Assembly: GCF_002741015.1 (NCBI RefSeq)
Contig: NZ_CP016617.1
Location: 806,001 to 870,000 of the forward strand
Source of the DNA: Microvirga ossetica
GTDB taxonomy: Bacteria > Pseudomonadota > Alphaproteobacteria > Rhizobiales > Beijerinckiaceae
Length of the DNA stretch: 64,000 nt
Direction: 5' to 3'
The notes beneath the pieces were generated by a model, which did no database searches, had not been told where the DNA came from, and saw only the letters and a list, made by a program, of their open reading frames with translations. Below are positions 44,486 to 53,086 of this stretch, piece after piece (position 1 is the stretch's first letter; every line of letters begins with the position of its first letter). Made by a program: the position numbers and the translations under genes.

Positions 44486-45003
44486 GGTATTAGATAAGGT
44501 TGCAATAGCTTATAGAGGATGAAGTTCTCGTGCTGTTCATTTTCTAGGTGAAAGAAGATGGATCCGTTTCGGTGGAATTGATGCTTTTCGTAGAAGCGTA
44601 TAGCAGGCAAATTCTCGTGATTTACGGAGAGCCAGACGCGGTCTATCCCACGATCTGCACAAAATGCCGATGCATAATCTAACAGTCTGCTCCCGATACT
44701 ACGTCCAATAAAATGCTCTTGGACATAAAGCGTAGCAATCTCGCCATGAGAGCTCGGATCAGTTGGGCAAGGCGAGTCCAAGAGCAGCCTCAGGTATCCG
44801 ACCAGATGGCCATTTTCCTCAAAGACAAAGAAAACCTGGTTCTCGTCCGCCAAGCGCGCTGTGAGCTTCTCCGGGGTATATTCGGCCAGCACGTAGTCGG
44901 ACAGCGCACTCCACAGGCCGCTCTTGGCGTATGTATGGAGCCACACTTGGATCGACAAAGCGGCTAAATTGCTTGCATCAGCAGTTGTGGCTACTCGGAT
45001 CAT
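44482..45003 (-). CDS. GNAT-family N-acetyltransferase
   Basis: A 173-residue acetyltransferase. The acetyl-CoA loop is VQEHFIGRSIGSRLL (Q/RxxGxG/A type), preceded by GEIATLYVQ, and the C-terminal NHENLPAIRFYEKHQF is standard for the family. Base composition is visibly more AT-rich than its neighbours, a sign of recent transfer. The substrate is unknown; amino acid, polyamine or aminoglycoside are all possible. It is flanked by a dispersed repeat at its 3' end and an IS701 element upstream. Confidence 0.87.
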   Translation of the reverse strand: MIRVATTADASNLAALSIQVWLHTYAKSGLWSALSDYVLAEYTPEKLTARLADENQVFFVFEENGHLVGYLRLLLDSPCPTDPSSHGEIATLYVQEHFIGRSIGSRLLDYASAFCADRGIDRVWLSVNHENLPAIRFYEKHQFHRNGSIFFHLENEQHENFILYKLLQPYLIP

Positions 45004-45094
45004 CAGGCTTCTTTCCTAACTTGGCCAGGAATACTCGCCCAGTATGATCGGGACAACATACGTGCTGGAGCTTCTAAGCTGGAGTTTGGCCCTT

Positions 45095-46441
45095 TCAGGT
45101 GGGGAAGCATGCAGCCTCGGTAAGGCGATTGAGCAGAGCCCGTGGGATTTTTACCTGGTCCCGGTCCTGTCGAGACGTTTCAAAACTGGTGCTCCACAGT
45201 TTGGCCCGTACAACCGCCAGAGCATCGCTGAAGGTCAGGCGCGATTTCGCATACCAGGCGGCCTGCCGTGGCTTCCAGCCATCCTTGAGAGCCTCATTGG
45301 ACCACACCGTCACCAACGAGAACAGGCCGAGCAACGCAGGCGTGGTGCGGGCAATCGCTCTGTCCGACCACTGGCGCTGCGTTTCCACTCCGAGATGGCG
45401 GCGCACTTCCGCGAACGTCACCTCGACCGACCAGCGCCGCACAAACCACCGCAGCACATCCACCGGATTCGCCGTCAGATCCGTGCACAGGAGAGCCCGC
45501 GGCTCGAACGCGCCCGCTTCATCCCGCACCAGCACCCAGCGGATCGGCACACTCTTGCCCGGGTGGTACCAGAGCGCCGTGCCGGAGGCGATCGCCAGCC
45601 GTCGATCCTGTCCTCCGTACCAGTGTGGGACAGTGATCCGCCGCCAGCGCGTGGTCGGATCGCTCAGTCGCTGCGCCAGGGTGGGCTGGCGAGGGCCCGA
45701 GACCCGCGGCCGTCCCTTCTGGCCGGGCGGGCGCACCGGGGGCGGATCGAATAGGCGCGCATCGAGCCGCAAGCGGGTGATCACCGTCAGGTGCCGCCGC
45801 ACCGCTTCGAGCAACTCGATGGCCGCATAACTCATATCAGCCACAACGATGACCTGTCGCTCAGGCAGCCAACGGGCGACCTGGAGCAGCAGCTGGCGCG
45901 CCCAGTCCGTCAACAGCTTGTGCCGATGCCGCCTCTCGTGGGCATAGCGTTCCGAGGGCGCCAGGATGGTGAGGAACGGCAGTGCCCACACGCGGCCAGC
46001 CCAGGGGATCGGCGCCAGGAGCATGAGGCTGATCCAGCGCAGGCCCGACGTCTTGACGAAATGACCATGGGAAGAGCGGACCGGATCGCGATAGATGCCA
46101 CGCGCCCGGATCCGGGCACCCCAGCGCCGCTCGATGGTCTCGTCGATGGCGATCACCACGGGTCCTTCGGGCACGAAGGTGGTGATGAGCTGATGCAGCA
46201 GCCGACGGGCGAGATCGCGCGGCGCCCAGCGGTTGCGGTTGAGCACGCGATGGAAGGTTGTAAAGGTGGCAATCTCGCGCAGGCCCAGGATGCTCAAGGC
46301 GGACGTGACGGTCCGCCGGCCGGGAGCCAGGATGGCGCCGGTCATCAGGATGAGCACGCCCCGCAAGGTCGGCGCCGTAAAGGCACTCGCGAAGGGTGCG
46401 AACCAGCCGGTGAGGACAGGAGCGGGTGCGGGAGGTATCAT
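45095..46441 (-). CDS. IS701-family transposase
   Basis: A 448-residue DDE transposase. Catalytic residues are in VVIAIDETIERRWG (first Asp), VIVVADMSYAAIEL (second Asp) and FVRRWSVEVTFAEVRRHLG (Glu, the YREK-like region). Length matches the family (430-450). The start at 46441 is chosen as the first Met with family-like sequence after it. The gene appears intact. Confidence 0.9.
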   Translation of the reverse strand: MIPPAPAPVLTGWFAPFASAFTAPTLRGVLILMTGAILAPGRRTVTSALSILGLREIATFTTFHRVLNRNRWAPRDLARRLLHQLITTFVPEGPVVIAIDETIERRWGARIRARGIYRDPVRSSHGHFVKTSGLRWISLMLLAPIPWAGRVWALPFLTILAPSERYAHERRHRHKLLTDWARQLLLQVARWLPERQVIVVADMSYAAIELLEAVRRHLTVITRLRLDARLFDPPPVRPPGQKGRPRVSGPRQPTLAQRLSDPTTRWRRITVPHWYGGQDRRLAIASGTALWYHPGKSVPIRWVLVRDEAGAFEPRALLCTDLTANPVDVLRWFVRRWSVEVTFAEVRRHLGVETQRQWSDRAIARTTPALLGLFSLVTVWSNEALKDGWKPRQAAWYAKSRLTFSDALAVVRAKLWSTSFETSRQDRDQVKIPRALLNRLTEAACFPT

Positions 46442-46503
46442 GGCGCGCTCTGACGGACGTGATGACCGACAGATCAACGCCTTTCTGCGGAGCTGGCCTG
46501 TTC

Positions 46504-46782
46504 ATGGGACAACGCGATCGCATCCTGGAGGGGCTCGAAACCCTCTGCCAGGCCCATGATGTTGTGGTGGAGAAGCGAGGCCGCGGCTACTCGTTGCTGA
46601 GCCGACGCACCGGGGCGCCGGTGGCACGGCTGCGTCCGACCGACGATCCCGAGAAGGTTCAGGTGTTGTGGTGGAATGGCGAGCGCTGGAAGGACCCTGG
46701 TCCGTTCGGCAGGCTGACGATGCCGGTCGACCAAGCCGTCGAGTACATCGCCTCAGAGCCCGCTTTCTGGATCCATGTCTGA
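46504..46782 (+). CDS. Passenger gene of the IS701 element, unknown function
   Basis: A 92-residue protein (GQRDRILEGLETLCQAHDVV, RGRGYSLLSRRTGAPVARLR) inside the ends of the element and divergent from the transposase, 62 bases away. It has a coherent alpha/beta pattern with a conserved-looking WWNGERWKDPG segment. Possibly a small DNA-binding or regulatory factor for the transposase. No family is recognised. Confidence 0.6.
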   Translation: MGQRDRILEGLETLCQAHDVVVEKRGRGYSLLSRRTGAPVARLRPTDDPEKVQVLWWNGERWKDPGPFGRLTMPVDQAVEYIASEPAFWIHV

Positions 46783-47102
46783 TCCTCCAGCACCCTCAAA
46801 AATGGCCAAACTCAAGCTAAGTGCCCGTTTGAGAATAGGCCAAAGCCACAACCTGTAGGGACATGCAGCCTGAGCGGACTACAAGATTTTGTGCCTGCGG
46901 TGAATTCTCAAAACAGGCTCTAACGAGACAATGGTCTTTTCGCATAACCCCTAGTATGGAATTCGATTTGAAGGTTTCGGAACGTCTTCCAGGCAGATTA
47001 TGGAGCCTCGCCACGCCGCCGAAGCGCCCGGCAAGTTGGTTCACCATCGCCTCGCCCGACTGGCCTGAGGCCATACGGCGGATCCAGGCTTCCTCCGACG
47101 AG

Positions 47103-47417
47103 CTAAACTCCCCGAGTTGCTTCGGGATCGTGCGGGTGGATTGCTGGCCGCCGCCGCCAGGTGCGTGTCGCGGCGGTGAGCGGGATCGCGGCGAGGAACG
47201 AGCCGATCGCGTAAATGGTGATGAGCTGTCCGGCCATGGCCTCGCTCACACCGAGGTCGGCACCGATCTGGGGCAGCAGGCCCGCCGGAAGGGCTTCGGT
47301 CAGGATCGTCAGGAAGCTTGCGGTACTCAGGGCCAAGAGGCCCAGGAGCGGCAGTGTGGGAGCGGCCCGGCCTGCGGGAACGGGGGTATCGAAGGCAGCA
47401 ATGGATTGGTCGGACAT
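47103..47417 (-). pseudogene. MFS transporter, N-terminal fragment
   Basis: From MSDQSIAAF the frame encodes two helices of a DHA1-type exporter (LLGLLALSTASFLTILTEALPAGLLPQIG, then LGVSEAMAGQLITIYAIGSFLAAIPLTAATR). Similarity ends at about 47145 after RTWRRR; the remaining ten helices are gone. It is divergent from the LysR gene, the classic regulator-efflux arrangement, so the regulator has lost its neighbour target. Confidence 0.75.
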
Positions 47418-47529
47418 GACGGCTCCGGACGGATGGATCAGCTCTCCCGCCATGTAGATCCGCTCGCGGAAGCGAAAAGCAGGCTGCTGTTCCGGTGACT
47501 GCGGAACGGAATTCCGCTATCCAGAGGCC

Positions 47530-48450
47530 ATGGAACACCTCGGAACCCTCAGCCTCTTCGTGCAGGCCGCGGAAACCGGCAGCTTCGTCGCGGCGGGCCG
47601 GCAGGCCGGACTGTCGGCGTCGGCCGTCGGCAAGGCCGTCTCACGTCTCGAGCGGCGCCTCGGGGTGCGCCTGTTCCATCGCAACACCCGCAGCATGACG
47701 CTGACCGAGGAAGGGCGGCTCTTCCTCGACCGCTGCCGCCGCATCTTCGAGGAGATCGAGGCGGCGGAAATCGAGCTGACGCAGACGGTGGCCGCACCGA
47801 GCGGCCGCCTTCGCGTGAGCCTGCCGCTCGTCGGCATGCTGCTGATGCCCGTCATCGCGGACTTCATGGAAGCCTATCCCGCCATTCAGCTCGATCTCGA
47901 CTTCACTGATCGGCTGGTCGACGTGATCGAGGAAGGGTTCGACGTGGTGATCCGGACCGGCGCCGCCACGGACAGCCGGTTGATGCGCCGCAGTCTGGGC
48001 CGCTTCAGCGGGCGCATCGTCGCCTCTCCCGGCTATCTCGAACGGCGCGGTCGGCCGCTCGTGCCCGTAGATCTCTCCGGCCATGACTGCCTTCGCCAGC
48101 GCTCCCCTGCGAGCGGCAAGCTCCATGACTGGCCGCTGCTCGATGTCGATGGGGCCGGGCGCGCCGCCGTTCCCGAGACGATGAGCGCAACCACCATCGA
48201 GCCGCTGATCCACTTGGCGGAACGGGGCCTCGGGATCGCCTGCCTGCCTCCCTTCGCGGTGGCCTCGCAGATTGAGCGGGGCAAGCTGGTCCCGCTTCTG
48301 GAGGAGTACATCCGCCAGACGGGAGAACTGGCGGCCCTGTGGCCGACCAGCCGTCAGCTCTCGCCGCGGATCCGGGCCTTCGCGACCTTCCTGTCCGAGC
48401 ACCTCAAGATCGGCGACGAGGGTTCGGTGTCGCTAGGCACTTTGGCGTGA
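47530..48450 (+). CDS. LysR-family transcriptional regulator
   Basis: A 306-residue LysR protein. The winged HTH (GSFVAAGRQAGLSASAVGKAVSRLERRLGVRLFHRNTR) lies at 17-55, followed by the linker helix and a substrate-binding domain (RLRVSLPLVGMLLMPVI, FDVVIRTG). It probably controlled the divergent MFS gene, now a fragment. The last ~5 codons and the stop lie inside an IS-end-like repeat that starts at 48436, so the natural C-terminus may have been replaced. Confidence 0.88.
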   Translation: MEHLGTLSLFVQAAETGSFVAAGRQAGLSASAVGKAVSRLERRLGVRLFHRNTRSMTLTEEGRLFLDRCRRIFEEIEAAEIELTQTVAAPSGRLRVSLPLVGMLLMPVIADFMEAYPAIQLDLDFTDRLVDVIEEGFDVVIRTGAATDSRLMRRSLGRFSGRIVASPGYLERRGRPLVPVDLSGHDCLRQRSPASGKLHDWPLLDVDGAGRAAVPETMSATTIEPLIHLAERGLGIACLPPFAVASQIERGKLVPLLEEYIRQTGELAALWPTSRQLSPRIRAFATFLSEHLKIGDEGSVSLGTLA

Positions 48451-48794
48451 GATTCCAGATTTCTGAGAAGTCGTGGGCATTTTGGCGTGAGATTCTGGGG
48501 GCGTGGAATCTCAAATTAGCTGCCCATGTAAGGCCGCTTCGGGACTTCCCTGCCCTCCTCCATTCCAGCTAACGCGATGATCTTCCTGGCATTGATGCGC
48601 GATGAAACACTCCGATCGTATGTTGGCCGGTTGGGCTCAACCCATTCCAAATCCAAGCAACGTTTGAGAGCCGGAATCTCGCGTTAACTGCCCAAAGCCA
48701 ACGAGAGTCTCAGGTTAAGTGCCCAAACTTTCGTCTCAGAGCCCAAGCTAAGTCACTGAAATTATTAGATCGCCTGTCTCACGCCAAAGTGCTC
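48436..48794. repeat. Array of IS-end-like repeats without a transposase
   Basis: Six related 20-22 base motifs: GGCACTTTGGCGTGAGATTC (48436-48455); GGGCATTTTGGCGTGAGATT (48475-48494); then, in the other orientation, copies at 48505-48526 (GGAATCTCAAATTAGCTGCC), 48673-48694 (GGAATCTCGCGTTAACTGCC), 48705-48725 (GAGTCTCAGGTTAAGTGCCC) and 48776-48794 (GTCTCACGCCAAAGTGCTC). The outer two are inverted, so the ~360-base unit looks like an element with multiple terminal repeats, as in IS21 types, that has lost its genes. No protein is encoded inside. Confidence 0.6.
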
Positions 48795-48894
48795 AGTGAC
48801 AGACTTCACCTTGGCGGCCGTCTTCGGCCAGGGCGACGGAGATCTTCAGTTTCGAGGTATCCAGACCGACAAACACTTTGCTATTCTGCTGCAT
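48793..48894 (-). pseudogene. IS110-family transposase, N-terminal scrap
   Basis: 33 codons starting MQQNSKVFVGLDTSKLKISV and then ALAEDGRQGE match the start of IS110-family transposases, with the first catalytic Asp in GLDTSK. The frame runs into the outer IS-end-like repeat at 48776-48794 and stops. The rest is missing. This is a different IS110 type from the remnant at 22608. Confidence 0.75.
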
Positions 48895-48962
48895 GGCTCG
48901 TCCCCTGTGCGGGAGGCTCGGCGCCGGCCCATCCGGCGCAACCCTCGCTCATCGCATAGTGT

Positions 48963-49703
48963 GGACGAGCCACCTCCGCCGGCAACGAACATACGGTCTG
49001 CGGGGTCGTCCCAAGAGAACATGTCGCTCCTGTTGCGGATCCCTATGCGCATCTGGCGGCCAACATCCCGGCCAATCCTTGTGGCGGGTCCTATCCTCAG
49101 ATTCCCCCGAAAAAGAACGGCACTCCATTGCCCTCCACGAACCTGTGGAATGGCATCCCGAAGCCGTTGAAGGCCGTGGAGCACGTCTGCGGCGATCTGC
49201 AACTGACCGGAAATGTCACACTTCGTACCCCGTCCGAAGGCTCGGTTCTCGTGATCTGGAACGGGCAGCTTGACATGAATTCGTATACTTTTGCCACCGA
49301 GGACGGCTCTGCCATCACGGTGATTTTCGCAGGAGACAACGGCGCGTACACCCATGGCCCGACGGGCGACGGCACCCTCGATATCACCGCGCCCAGCAGC
49401 GGGCCATGGAAGGGTGTCGCGCTCTATCAGGCACCCAACCTCACCGCTGGGGTAGACCTGACTTACAAGGGCAACAGCCCGACGTGGAACATCACCGGGC
49501 TGGTCTATCTGCCACACTCGAATGTCACGTTCAGTGGCGCGGTCAACAAGTCGAGCCACGGCCAGTCTTGCTTTGCCCTGGTCGTGAATACCATTTTGAT
49601 CAACGGCACCGGCTCGATCCTCTCAAAGGGTTCTTGCGGGGAAGCCGGGCTAAACTTGCCCACTGGTTCCGGCACGCTCGCCCGGGGACAATTGGTCAAT
49701 TAG
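48963..49703 (+). pseudogene. TadG-like pilus assembly protein, C-terminal part
   Basis: The frame is open from about 48963 and reads VADPYAHLAANIPANPCGGS, then LWNGIPKPLKAVEHVCGDLQL, NVTFSGAVNK and CFALVVNTILINGTGSI, ending with LARGQLVN. This is the C-terminal beta-rich region of TadG/TadE-related surface or pilus proteins of alphaproteobacteria, which are normally 400-600 residues with an N-terminal membrane anchor. Here the N-terminal half is missing, cut by the IS110 fragment. Without anchor or start codon it is almost certainly dead. Confidence 0.7.
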
Positions 49704-49740
49704 GACGTCTTCGCGCGCGCGGAAAACCTCGAGCCGGCGC

Positions 49741-49767
49741 GTTCCATAACGTCCATGCCGCGAAATT
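49741..49767 (-). repeat. Dispersed repeat, variant copy
   Basis: GTTCCATAACG (49741-49751) followed by CCGCGAAATT (49758-49767) is related to the reverse complement of the repeats at 44467 and 50530. Confidence 0.45.
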
Positions 49768-49810
49768 GCCGGTACGCTGGCTTTGAAGGCCTTGGCCCAG
49801 GACAGACGTT

Positions 49811-50208
49811 TCAGCACTCCACCCGACCATCCTTGTCGAAGCGCACGCGTTCTTTGCAGTCTCCCAACGGCACCTTGAAGCCAAGACCGGCAACATCCAC
49901 CGGCGGCTCAGCGTCCAGCACACACTCGGCCAGCGTGCCGTTGGGATAAAACGCAATCGGATACCCAGCCGCACAAGCCACTCCCAAGTAAACGGTGGAG
50001 CGCTGAGGCATTTGGTAGTTTGGGTACGCGATAGCCCGTTCACTCAAGATGCACCCGTTGGCACCCGCCCAGGAACCCTCGGCCCATCACACTCGATGGA
50101 CGTCTGCTCTTGATACGCACCTTGGATAACAGCCACAAAGCTATAGCTCTCGGCACAGGCAGCCCCTGCCGCCATCACCCCAACCAAGCCAAGCCACGCT
50201 TGTCGCAT
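49811..50208 (-). pseudogene. Small secreted protein, frameshifted
   Basis: An N-terminal frame (50208-50044) encodes a signal peptide (RQAWLGLVGVMAAGAACAES) and GAYQEQTSIECDG, then drifts into RVPGRVPTGAS and stops. A second frame that is open from about 50086 reads WAEGSWAGANGCILSERAIA and continues to CKERVRFDKDGRVEC at 49811. Joined at about 50080-50087 they give one ~130-residue secreted protein with several Cys. A single-base change explains the break. No family is recognised. Programmed frameshifting is less likely, as no slippery heptamer is seen. Confidence 0.55.
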
Positions 50209-50618
50209 GGGATCCTCCCGCGTCGTGCGGATTGAACCACCAGCCCTGATGAAGAATAGCAGAAAGGCCTCATGCGCGCGCGACCTGCTCCGTCTCCCGT
50301 CCCGTGTTCCATAACGCCAATTTCGCGCAGAAAATCGGGGAGGTGGTAGAGGTGGTATAAGCCAAAGGATAGCTTTGGAGCGACCTCCTGAACGGCTAAT
50401 CTGAGGTCTGCGGCTTCTCATGGCCTGGTCCGCTGGGCGGCCTTGATCGCGAGGCCCCGACGCCGGCCGATCGGGAGGTTCTCCAACCCCCATCGCGCCG
50501 GCGTCGCCCTTTCGGCTGGAGGGCCGAATTTCGCGGAAGGCCGTTTATAGAACGGCCGAGGGACACGCGCACGCTGAAGCTGTGATAAGCTCACCTGATT
50601 GGTGCTTGGGAGATGACC
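50209..50618. other. Gap holding two dispersed repeats
   Basis: GTTCCATAACG followed by AATTTCGCGC is at 50306-50328. The second exact copy of the 19-base repeat is at 50530-50548; there GGCCGTT (50539-50545) and AACGGCC (50551-50557) form a small perfect hairpin. No gene is recognised. Confidence 0.5.
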
Positions 50619-51047
50619 ATGCCCGACCGTGCTGCCCTTCTCGGGACCTGGAAGATGGTGTCATGGCAGCGTGAGGTTCTCGCAACGGGCGAGAGAACGG
50701 ATGCCCTCGGCCCCGAGCCGGTAGGCTACATCACCTACGGTGCGGACGGGCGCTGCTCCGTCATTGTGGTCAAGCGAGATCGGCCGCCCCCGACAACCCT
50801 CCCGCCCACTGAAGAAGAGCGAGTTCGGCTCTTCGACAGCATGCTCGCCTACGCTGGAACCTACACGGTCGATGAGGAGAAAGTGGTCCACCATGTGGAT
50901 GCGTCGTGGAACCAGACTTGGACCGGGACTGATCAAGTCCGGTTCTACCAGCTCGAGGGGGACAAGCTGATGCTCCGGAGCGCCCCAGCGAAAGACCCTC
51001 ACACCGGCGAGCTTGGTTTTCACCTGGTCCAATTCGAGAGAGTGTGA
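50619..51047 (+). CDS. Lipocalin-like domain protein
   Basis: A 142-residue lipocalin-like protein: LLGTWKMVSWQRE at the start (GxW of the lipocalin first strand), GYITYGADGRCSVIVVKRDRPP, LAYAGTYTVDEEKVVHHVDASWNQTWTG and a final strand LGFHLVQFERV. The family binds small hydrophobic ligands; some members act with biosynthetic enzymes. GGGAG six bases before the second ATG (50619) makes it the likelier start. No signal peptide. Confidence 0.85.
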   Translation: MPDRAALLGTWKMVSWQREVLATGERTDALGPEPVGYITYGADGRCSVIVVKRDRPPPTTLPPTEEERVRLFDSMLAYAGTYTVDEEKVVHHVDASWNQTWTGTDQVRFYQLEGDKLMLRSAPAKDPHTGELGFHLVQFERV

Positions 51048-51137
51048 GGATCGCGGAGATAGTGCGCCTGGCTGGGTGGATGTAAGGGCGAAGAGCCAAG
51101 TCGATCAGGCGAGCGAAATTGAGAATGGAGGACGATG

Positions 51138-51467
51138 ATGGCCGTATTCCTGATTGCCAACGTAAAGGTCACCGACGAGTCCTGGATTCCCGAATACGCT
51201 GCAAAAGTGCATGACATTGTTGCCAAGCACGGCGGAAAGTACCTCTCCCGCAGCGGCAACATCAGGACGATTGAGGGTGAGGAACCTGATACGACCCTGA
51301 TAGCCCTGGTTCAGATCCCCTCCATGGAGGCCGTTGAGGCCTTCGTGAGCGATCCCGAGTACGCGCCCTTCGGAAAGGCGAGGCAGGCTGGGAGTATCAG
51401 TCGCTTTTACGTCATCGACGACACGGATGTGGCGGGCTCAATTCCTTATCTCTCGGCGGGTCGCTGA
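51138..51467 (+). CDS. DUF1330 domain protein (dimeric alpha/beta barrel)
   Basis: A 109-residue protein with the DUF1330 pattern: VFLIANVKVTDESWIPEYAAKVHDIVAKHGGKYLSRSG, then TLIALVQIPSMEAVEAFVSDPEYAPFGKARQ. The family forms small ferredoxin-like dimers of unknown role, sometimes near monooxygenases. GGAGGACG immediately precedes a double ATG; the second fits spacing better. It lies 90 bases after the lipocalin-like gene and may share its transcript. Confidence 0.85.
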   Translation: MAVFLIANVKVTDESWIPEYAAKVHDIVAKHGGKYLSRSGNIRTIEGEEPDTTLIALVQIPSMEAVEAFVSDPEYAPFGKARQAGSISRFYVIDDTDVAGSIPYLSAGR

Positions 51468-51579
51468 AACCGCCGTATCCGCTAGGCACGCTGGCGACGG
51501 CCTTGGAGCGGGGAGCGGCTCGCCGACGAGGCCTTAGATGTGCGGCGAGTGATCCGGGCCTTCACTCGTTCGAGCGCGA

Positions 51580-53034
51580 TGTCAGAACTCATTAGACAAG
51601 TCGCTGATTGTCCTCATTAGAGATGTCACCTCCGGGGAGTGACTGCTGAGAGCTCAACCCACCTTGAACAGGCTCTTGCCTTGGCCGCGCCGCCGCGGGG
51701 CGCTGTTGCTCCGGCTCATGTCGAGCTCCTTCTGCCGCTCGGCAATGTAGGCCAGAACCGGACCCAGCCGCTTGTTCTCGACGACCGCCGCCTGATCCAC
51801 CTGCTGGCGTCGGTCAAAGGGCCTGTAGGGCAGCTCCAGGCCCTTGTGCTTGATGGCAAAGCGCCCATCCGGATAGTCGTAGACGGTCACCCGCTGGCGG
51901 GCGAGGGACAGCGTGATCGCGTTCGGCTCGAGAATGAACAGCACCTGGTCGTACTGCAGGGTCAGATTGCGCGAGACCGTCCGCTCCTCCCGCCAGGCGA
52001 ACACGTCATCCAGCTCATCGTCCTCGCTGAGCGGGCGATGCAGGTCCTTGTCGCTGTAGGGCGCCTTGGCAAAGCGGCGGTTGAAGTCCGCCATGAATGC
52101 CGGCAGGAAGGCATTGCCCGCCTCAAGGGTCGAGATCCCAGCCAGTCGCATCTCCTTGACCAGGCGGTCCTGCAAGGTGCCGTTGGCGCGCTCGACGCGG
52201 CCTTTGGCTTGGGGCGAGTTGGCGCAGATGATGTCGATGTTGAGCTGATGCAGGGCTCGCCCGAACTGGGTCATGCCGTCACCGCCCACCGCTCCTTTGC
52301 CGTTGACGCGGAAGACGGCATGCTTGTCGGAGTAGAACGCCACCGGCTTGCCGTAGGCCTCCAGGTACTCCCGGGTCGATCGGAAATAATCAAAGGTCGA
52401 CTCGGTCTCGACGAACTTCAGGTGCATCAGCCGGCTGGTGGCATCGTCAATGTAGACCAGAAGCGTGCAGGGTGGGCCGCGATCCTCGAACCAGTAGTGC
52501 TCGGAGCCGTCGATCTGGACGAGTTCGCCGACGCAGTCGCGCCGATAGCGCGGCTGGTGCACCCCTTTGAGCTTCTGCCGGCGCTCCTGCCAGAGACCCG
52601 CCGCGATCATCCAGCGCCGGATCGTCTCGACACCCAGATCGATGCCGTGCCGCTCGGCGAGCTTCTCGCAGGCGAGCGTCGGGCCGAAATCGGCATAGTT
52701 GGCTGTGATCAGCGCCAGCACCTCGGTCCGCAGCGCCGCCGGGTAGGAGCGGTTGCTGGGCTTGCCGCGCCGGCGCGACACCAAGGCCGTGGGACCACCG
52801 GTCTGATAGGCCTTGAGTAATCGGAACACTTGGCGCCGTGTGATCCGCAGCAGTTGGGCAGCTTCGCGCACCGTAATTCGCTCCGCCACGACGTCCCGCA
52901 GAATGTGAACCCGATCGATCTCCGGCCGGCTCATCCCGATCACCGTCATCAGACCCAATCTCCCCAGCACCATCACCCAGGGAGAGTGACATTTGTAACG
53001 GGGAGAGGAGTGACCTTTCTAACGGGGTTCTACA
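51580..53034 (-). mobile_element. ISNCY-type insertion sequence (IS1202-like), about 1.45 kb
   Basis: Left end TGTCAGAACTCATTAGACAA (51580 on) and right end, read inward from 53034, TGTAGAACCCCGTTAGAAAG align as imperfect inverted repeats. Each is followed by a second internal repeat of the same kind (CATTAGAGATGTCACC; CGTTACAAATGTCACT). One intact transposase gene lies inside. Confidence 0.7.
51654..52976 (-). CDS. ISNCY-family transposase
   Basis: A 440-residue transposase with an N-terminal helix-turn-helix (ITVREAAQLLRITRRQVFRLLKAY) and an rve-type DDE core: Asp in LVQIDGSEHYW, Asp in AFYSDKHAVF, Glu in KGRVERANGTLQ. The C-terminal beta-barrel (RQRVTVYDYPDGRFAIKHKG) is typical. It appears intact. 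Its start may be a few codons further in (MSRPEIDRV), as upstream residues vary. Confidence 0.92.
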   Translation of the reverse strand: MMVLGRLGLMTVIGMSRPEIDRVHILRDVVAERITVREAAQLLRITRRQVFRLLKAYQTGGPTALVSRRRGKPSNRSYPAALRTEVLALITANYADFGPTLACEKLAERHGIDLGVETIRRWMIAAGLWQERRQKLKGVHQPRYRRDCVGELVQIDGSEHYWFEDRGPPCTLLVYIDDATSRLMHLKFVETESTFDYFRSTREYLEAYGKPVAFYSDKHAVFRVNGKGAVGGDGMTQFGRALHQLNIDIICANSPQAKGRVERANGTLQDRLVKEMRLAGISTLEAGNAFLPAFMADFNRRFAKAPYSDKDLHRPLSEDDELDDVFAWREERTVSRNLTLQYDQVLFILEPNAITLSLARQRVTVYDYPDGRFAIKHKGLELPYRPFDRRQQVDQAAVVENKRLGPVLAYIAERQKELDMSRSNSAPRRRGQGKSLFKVG

Positions 53035-53086
53035 GGCGAATTTCCGATAAGCTCATTTATGGAACCGGCACCCTCGAAGTGCCCGG

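Larger units (their letters stand above)
45074..46821 (-). mobile_element. IS701-family insertion sequence with divergent passenger gene
   Basis: Imperfect inverted ends are seen: CTAAGCTGGAGTTTGGCC from 45074 inward and CTTAGCTTGAGTTTGGCC from 46821 inward. Between them lie a full-length transposase gene and a divergent 92-codon passenger gene. Exact termini and target duplication are unsure. Confidence 0.7.

Noticed and set aside
48436..48794. Possible CRISPR array
   Set aside because: The repeats are imperfect, occur in both orientations and at irregular spacing; no cas gene is near.
49811..50208. Programmed frameshift in the secreted protein
   Set aside because: No slippery heptamer or downstream structure is evident at the junction; ordinary decay or a sequencing error is simpler.
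51639..52820. A 393-codon frame antisense to the ISNCY transposase
   Set aside because: Shadow of the transposase gene; a similar shadow occurs over the second copy.
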